DNA from: Stachybotrys elegans
Lineage: Eukaryota > Ascomycota > Sordariomycetes > Hypocreales > Stachybotryaceae
DNA: 64,000 bases
Reading direction: 5' to 3'
NCBI GenBank assembly: GCA_020746835.1
Contig: JAGPNK010000001.1
Span: 4,402,001-4,466,000 of the forward strand
This document shows positions 58,456 to 64,000 of this stretch, piece by piece. The notes under the pieces are model-generated. The model did not search any database, was not told where the DNA came from, and saw nothing but the letters and a program-made list of their open reading frames with translations. Numbering within the stretch: the first letter of the stretch is position 1; each line of letters opens with the position of its first letter. A program made the position numbers and the translations under genes.

Positions 58456-61298
58456 ATGGCGACTTCCGCTCCTCAGCCGCGCCCGGCTTCTTTGACTTTT
58501 CAGTAAGTATTCTCTTCGTCCTTTTTCTTCTTTTGTTCCCGCTTGTCTGTTCCATGGACCCCGAGACCGGAGTTGCTCCATCGCGAGCCTCGTGCGCCAC
58601 CAACATGAAAGCATCGCCCAGGCTAATGTTCCTCCCAGTCAAGCCCGCGAGTACCAGAAGAGACTTGCGGACCAGCTCGAACGAATGCAAAGTGATAGCA
58701 GCGCCGGAACTGATCTGGTTCAGTTCGAAACCGTGGATGGCCTTTTGGAGAAGTAAGCCGGGTTCCAATTGCGCCTTTATGCGCTCTGCCTTGCTAACAA
58801 GTCAACCACCTAGGCTTCGCCTTGCATGCGTTCAAACCATCTTCCTTGACTTCGAATATGCCGTCAAGAAGAACGTTGAGCATGTCCTTTGGGAACCCCA
58901 CACCTCGATCAACACCGAATATCGCCGCGTCCTGCGCCGCCTCAGAAACTCCCCCAATGCTGTTGAGAAGCGCAAAGTCGAGAAGATGTACAACAACTTC
59001 CTCCGCATAGCCCAGAAGTTCTACAAGGGCTACATTCAGCGCCTCGTGGCCCGCTACGATGTTCCCGAGTTGAAGCGTGTCGCCAAGGGCATCGAGATGG
59101 AGCTGCTCCCTACGCAAGACAGCATCACCCCTCCTACGGCTCTGCACGCAAAGGTCCTGAATTCCTGTCACGCAACATTGCTTCGCCTGGGTGATTTGGC
59201 TCGCTACCGGGTCCAGGCAAGACATAAGAAGTCGGGCTACGAGACTGCTCTGACATTCTACGGCTTGGCTCACGATTTGATTCCCGATTCCGGCTATGCC
59301 TTTCACCAAATGAGCATCGTCAGCATGGACGAGGGCAACAACCTGGATATGTTCTATCACTTGTATCGCTCGTGGGCGGCTATAGAACCGCACCCTCATG
59401 CCAAATCCAACATTGAGACGAGGTTCAAGACACTCGGGTCCCAATCTTCTTCGCGCAACCACGGCCGCTCATCTTCGGAGGATGTCTTTGTCATGTGGTT
59501 TGTCAAACTGCACGCTTTATTCTACAAGGGTGAGGTCTTCTCCCAGCATAAGGAGCTTGAGGGCGAAGTCATGCACCGGCTCGAAAAAACAGCCAGAACG
59601 CCCAACTCATCCAACATCCTCCTCAAAATGATTCTATTCAACATGTCAGCCTACCACATTGCGTCGGTTAGGTTCGCGGGTAAGTCGCATTCTTGTCTTG
59701 TGCCATGTCCCCATCTAAGTCTGTTAGAAACTCAAAGCGCCGAGGCTTCGCGATTCGGCCAGTTCACCCTTACACTCAACGTCCGATTCATTCTTGTCCT
59801 CTCCAGCATCCTTGAGTCAGAACTTAGGGAATCCCAGTCCAAGGAAACACTCAACGACGGAGAGTCCGCGGGCTCCGAGCCGATCATCGAGAACCTGCTG
59901 CCGCTGCTGCGGACATACTGCATGTGGCTGGGCGCCCGCCGTGCGGATTTCTTTGGCACTTCCGATTCCGCTGGCGGCATGGCCTACTCTTTGATTCAGA
60001 GCTTGTCGCGAGTTTTTACGCTGCTTTGCGTCGAGACATACAGGCGTGACAACCCGGCTACGTGCCCCTATCTACTCTCGGAGGATCTCGAAATACGCGG
60101 CTTCCAGCCACTTTACGGTCAGGATGTCCCCGAGCCGTGCAGGGCTTACAATGGAGAGGAGGGGACCCTGAAGCCGTTCCCACCACCTGAAGAGCAGCGC
60201 ATGGGACATTCAGGTGAAGCTCTCGCAAGGATCCTAGACATCCTGCGATGCGCCTATTTCCTGGCCGAGGATCCCACCATACCTCTTGTACACCGCATTG
60301 TGGACAACCAGCTGGTGTTTGAGTTTGAATCTAGCCCTCAGCCTCCTCAGCAGTCCAACAACAGCAATGTGGCAACCCACGACGCAAGCATGGATATTCC
60401 CGCTGAGCTCGAGTCGTCTCTACCTCTTCAGCCCCAGCAGGTTCTCGAATTCGACAGCCCGGTCGAGCTCGAGGCCAATGGCACTCCTCTTGCAGCTGCG
60501 GCCGAGCCGGCACAGCTATCCGAAGAGGAGGAAGCTGGTGAGAGTACGGTGTTCAGCATGGTTGCACCATTCCTCAAGCCACCCGTCACAGAGCCACACC
60601 AATGCCGGTCGCCGGGACTACAGAGCAACGGGATGCCTAGCCCGGCTGTTAACGCAGCTTTCAACTCCATGCAGCCCGAGCCAAGCCCGACCGGGTCCGT
60701 GACAGGCGGGACGTATGCAGCGCTTCCTTGGGACTGGGTCTTTACGCCCAGGCCCCGAGTGTCCCAGGAGCGGCTCGACGGCGACGGGCAGGAGGCCTTC
60801 CTTACTCATCGCAGCCCAACTCAGCTTTCTAGGCGCGCAGCCGATGATCCTTTCAACTCACCCAAATCCCCTCTGGCTGCATTTGCACCACATATGACGA
60901 GCAGCGCCAGTCGATCTCCCGCTATTCCTGAAGATCTGCACCGCCAGCAGCTCCTTCAGGCTTTCGGCAGCCCCAGCCTCCCCAGAGCGACTGTTGCCGG
61001 TGGCTGGTCTTCTGGTCAGGAGCTTCCACGAAAAGCCTCTAGCCCAGCCACGTATGGATCGCACGCCATGCAGAACATGGTGTCCAGCAGCTCGGCCTTT
61101 TCCAACCTGAGCAGTCTGTACCTGGGCACACCTGTCAATGGCCCTGCTCGTCGCGTCTCGACGCCCTACGGGCTGGCCGGCCGCGAGGCCGAACAGTCTT
61201 CTCAGCGCGATGTCTCTAGCCGTCGCTACCAGATGGATAACACTGCTTCGCAGTATGATGCTGCGATTCTCAATGCCGCGCATGGTAACGCCCGATGA
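58456..61298 (+). CDS. EST1/SMG7-like TPR protein
   Basis: Best model: exons 58456-58502, 58588-58752, 58814-59679 and 59728-61298, 882 residues. Exons 2-4 are firm (LLEKLRLACVQTIFLDFEYAV; RFAETQSAEASRF), but the acceptor of intron 1 is not: 58573, 58588 and 58612 all keep frame and none is a textbook YAG. The start has a CCACCATGG context. The N-terminal 14-3-3-like EST1 region (about 75-180) precedes the EST1 DNA/RNA-binding TPR segment (HATLLRLGDLARYR, then GLAHDLIPDSGYAFHQM, YHLYRSWA) at about 185-470; a disordered Ser/Pro tail follows. Relatives act in nonsense-mediated decay (SMG5/6/7, Ebs1) or telomerase (Est1); no PIN domain is seen, which argues against SMG5 and SMG6. Intron 3 (48 bp) is a multiple of three without a stop, so the unspliced frame runs through it. 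Confidence 0.85.
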
Positions 61299-62309
61299 AT
61301 GAAGAGGGTTTAATACACGGTTCTCGAAAAGTTCACCTGCAGAATGCGTCTGCTCACAGCTCTTGTGACCTCCATTGGAAGCAGCAAGAAGCAGCAAGGT
61401 CCCATTACTGAATGAGTCTTATCCTTGCCTCGCGGCGCCCAGCTCACCTAGCGTGAGACCGCTGGGGCATTGAGCCGCATAGTTCTCCTGCAGGACGTCA
61501 ATATCCCGAAGTCCGGCCCCCGCTGATAACTGGCTACAGATTCTGGCACTTTCCGGACTTGCTGGTGCTCCATATACCGATGCGAAAATGTGCCCGTACG
61601 ATTGGCCTTAGTGGATTGACTGGCTGGCCATTGGGGGGGATTGGAAGCGTCGAGATGATAATAAAAAAAATATGGAGACTTTATTTTCAGTTGCAAAATG
61701 CTTGAATCGCATAGTGCTTAGAAACGCAACACGTAGCATCGTGGAAGATGCTAAAAATCTATGCAAAGAGATCCGCTGCAGAATGCTCTTTCGTGAGTGC
61801 AAGGCGCCGTTTGAAACTTCACGTTTACCCTCAGTGGTGCTTTCGATGACAATGCCCCCCTCCCACTGCAAAATATTAGTGAGAATATTCCTTATACACT
61901 GGATAACCAGTTAGCATCAGACGTCACGTCACCACGGTGCCATTTGATCATTACCTCTAGGGTCAGGAGACAATTGTATCCGCTGAAGCCCAGACTACAG
62001 GGTAGGCATCTCCTCAAGGGCAATATCACATCTCCAGACCAAATGCCAAGGGATTGCCCGTTTATTCCTAATTCCTGGTAGTTCTTTATGACGTTTCTCA
62101 TCATTGAAGCCGCATGTCTCCCGACCTCGAGTAGCATCTTCACAAGCTTCACAGATATCGCACGGCCATCGAGCGGGGTATGTGAGCGCCAAATGCCATC
62201 AAATAGTACTTGCCCTTGGACTACCATACGTCTGCCCTCAGCAGTACCATCAATAGATGAAAGCAAGCCAGTGTAACACCATCCCATGAGACCATAGTTT
62301 CCAGCCGCC
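61299..62309. other. Convergent intergenic region, EST1-SMG7-like / RPL2
   Basis: About 1 kb between two stop codons. ORFs in it lack coding character. No gene seen. Confidence 0.55.
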
Positions 62310-63370
62310 TTAATCCTTCGTCTTTTGAGTACCACGCAGAAGACCCGTCCTTCTGGCAGCAATAAGACCAGCCTTCTGTCCCTGGGCGGCGTACCGGGAG
62401 ATGGTAGAGGCCTTACCGATATGTTGGTGGTTACCCTGTGCAGCGAGTGATTAGCATCAACGACCGGCTCCCAGCTCGGATCAAAACTTACACCACCGTG
62501 AGGGTGATCAACAGGGTTCATGGCAACACCACGGGTCTTGGGCCAGCTGTTGCGCTTGACAGCGAACTTGTGCTTGGCTCGGGAAGCCTCTGCAGTGTTG
62601 TGTTAGCTGTCTGGATACCGGGCTTAGGCCAGAGGAGACTGGGCATTTTGTGACGTACTCAGGAGAGGCTTGTCGGTACGGCCACCACCAGCAACGATAC
62701 CGATCATTCCTCGGGACTCGGAGTGGACGACCTTCTTGGCACCAGAGGGGAGCTTGATGCGGGTCTTGCCCTCATCGGGGTTGTGGCCAATGATGGTGAT
62801 GTAGTTGCCGGAGGTGCGGCCGAGAGCACCACGGTCACCAATCTTCTCCTCCACGTTCGAGACGACGGTACCCTCGGGCATGGAGCCGAGAGGCAGGACG
62901 TTGCCGACAGTCAGGTTGGCCTTCTTTCCGGCGTAGATGAACTGGCCGGTGTACATGCCTTCGTTGGCGATGAAGGTCTCCGTCACCTGCTTGAACTTGT
63001 AGGGGTGGCGGAAGACAACCTTGGCGAGGGGAGCACCGCGGCCTGCAAACCCAATTGATTGTTAGCTGCTGTCCTCCCTATACCATGACCAAACCACAGG
63101 TTGAAAATGCTCATCGTCGTCGATTCGGAGGGGGGGGGGGAGCTGACTGACCAGGATCGTGGATGATTTCGCGAACGACACCACGGATGTATCCATGGCG
63201 CTCGGCGTAGTCGAGGGTTCTGAACTTGGCAGGGGCCTTGTTCAGGCGCGTGTTGGCCGCTGGGCTAGAAGTTAGTATGTCGTCTACTTCGAAATATCGC
63301 GGGATCGAGGTCGGTACTGACTGAAGATGGATCCACGACCCTTGCGCTGGTTGCGAATAACTCTACCCAT
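62310..63370 (-). CDS. RPL2: 60S ribosomal protein uL2 (RPL2/L8)
   Basis: Five reverse-strand exons, 63370-63322, 63259-63152, 63042-62659, 62589-62492 and 62435-62310, give 254 residues, exactly the yeast Rpl2 length. It starts [16 protein letters not shown]; junctions give [34 protein letters not shown] and HPHGGGNHQHIG. The universally conserved NPVDHPHGG loop with its histidine, needed at the peptidyl-transferase centre, is present. The C terminus reads [10 protein letters not shown]. uL2 binds domain IV of large-subunit rRNA and supports subunit joining and peptide bond formation. Introns are 56-109 bp. The second intron contains an 11-base G run (63130-63140). A fifth intron probably lies in the leader (63472-63421). 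Confidence 0.96.
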
Positions 63371-63420
63371 GGCGGCTCGTCTTTAGTCGATGCAACTATG
63401 AGGGTAGGTGCTAGATGGAC

Positions 63421-63472
63421 CTGTATGTTAGTGGCGAGCTGTGAAGCGACGTGAAGGTTAGGGAAGATTTAC
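63421..63472 (-). other. Probable 5' UTR intron of RPL2
   Basis: On the reverse strand, a GTAAAT donor after CAAGCCAG, a CTAAC branch ten bases from the end and an ACAG acceptor define a 52-bp intron 50 bases upstream of the ATG. Leader introns are common in fungal ribosomal protein genes. Confidence 0.65.
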
Positions 63473-64000
63473 CTGGCTTGGGCCGCTTGGTGTTTTTGTC
63501 GAAGAGGGCCTGGCTTGCGCTTTCTCCGATAAATTTTTGTGTGCGGGACCACTGAGTGGTGGGAGGAGCCCTGACCACGTGACCCTTAGAGAACCACCAT
63601 TTTAGCGTCCCTTTTGTGAGAGCCCTCGGGGTTAGTGATGGATACCTTTTTTAGTTAAGCGATGGGGAAAGTACTTCTCCTGTTGCGTTTGGGAGGAACT
63701 TTCCATCTGCACGCATCCCATCACTTTCCCGGGACCATGTGAAATATGATATTCTCATTGGCGGCCTACTGGGGCCAACCTGCTATCCTCCAAACCATGG
63801 GCAGGGCGAACTTATGTTGCGCCATCGTCATCATCGATCTTGATCCAATTGTTGCCGTCGTCGCCAGACTGTTTATTGCCGCCCTCCCGTGATGGTCCTC
63901 CTTATCTCAACTTGCAAGCATTGCTTGCAAAAATTATTCCATTGGATCGCGCAGTGAGCCGTCTTCTTGCAGCATATATGGAGAAGGATATTCAAATCGA
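63473..64000. promoter_or_regulatory. RPL2 promoter region and right edge
   Basis: Contains a CACGTG box at 63576-63581 about 200 bp upstream of the RPL2 start and a 19-bp palindrome at 63912-63930. Possible 3' ends of a reverse-strand gene are seen but none is convincing. Confidence 0.45.
63912..63930. repeat. 19-bp palindrome TTGCAAGCA.TGCTTGCAA
   Basis: Nine-base perfect arms around one T. Confidence 0.85.

Noticed and set aside
61892..62521. A 209-codon reverse ORF overlapping the RPL2 3' end
   Set aside because: It begins inside RPL2 exon 4 ([10 protein letters not shown]) and reads through an intron into another frame; the spliced RPL2 model explains the sequence.
1..64000. Transposons, secondary-metabolite genes, tRNA or rRNA genes, telomeric repeats
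   Set aside because: I looked for transposase or reverse-transcriptase motifs, large synthase domains, tRNA B-box sequences and TTAGGG arrays and saw none; tRNAs with introns could still be missed by eye.

Overview
The window is a piece of nuclear chromosome from a filamentous ascomycete, most likely a Sordariomycete and perhaps a member of the Hypocreales. The evidence is short introns (48-122 bp) with CTAAC/CTGAC-type branch sites, Kozak-like CCACCATGG or CACCATGG starts, pyrimidine-rich leaders, moderately high GC, and a purely eukaryotic housekeeping gene set whose proteins read like filamentous-fungal orthologues. I saw no operons, transposon genes, CRISPR, tRNA or rRNA. I rebuilt exon structures by eye from splice signals and reading frame; the boundaries are inferences unless protein conservation across the junction fixes them.

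Layout from left to right: a truncated single-pass membrane protein running off the left edge (-); CTR9, a PAF1-complex TPR subunit (+); a cytochrome b5 reductase (-); a 4 kb gene-free stretch; a 1186-residue PH-PH-LRR protein (+); PAN1, an EH-domain endocytic actin regulator (+); a 5.5 kb gene-free stretch; a forkhead transcription factor (+); ATG101 (-) head-to-head with PEX3 (+); TRAPP subunit BET5 (-) head-to-head with a CaMKK-type kinase (+); a 6.6 kb gene-free stretch; a HAL4/SAT4-type kinase (+); an unknown 443-residue protein (-); a 6.7 kb gene-free stretch; a compact block of RPC19 (+), a complex I LYR subunit (-), BUD31 (+) and a ZNF511-like zinc-finger protein (-); an EST1/SMG7-like protein (+); ribosomal protein uL2/RPL2 (-); and the right edge.

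The genes do not form a pathway or a secondary-metabolite cluster. They are core functions: transcription elongation, RNA polymerase I/III, splicing, nonsense-mediated decay or telomere-type EST1, translation, endocytosis, ER-Golgi traffic, peroxisome biogenesis, autophagy, respiration and ion/energy signalling. Many neighbours are divergent or convergent pairs.

The features most worth a second look lie outside the exons or in unfamiliar proteins. They are: eight exact copies of a 9-mer (TACGGAGTA or its complement), all between genes; a 38-bp perfect purine/pyrimidine alternation; three copies of a 10-bp palindrome at almost equal spacing in one gene-free region; several perfect short inverted repeats; a probable GC-AG intron; two frame-neutral introns without stops; and two long proteins without an assigned function. 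I found no clearly new multi-gene system.
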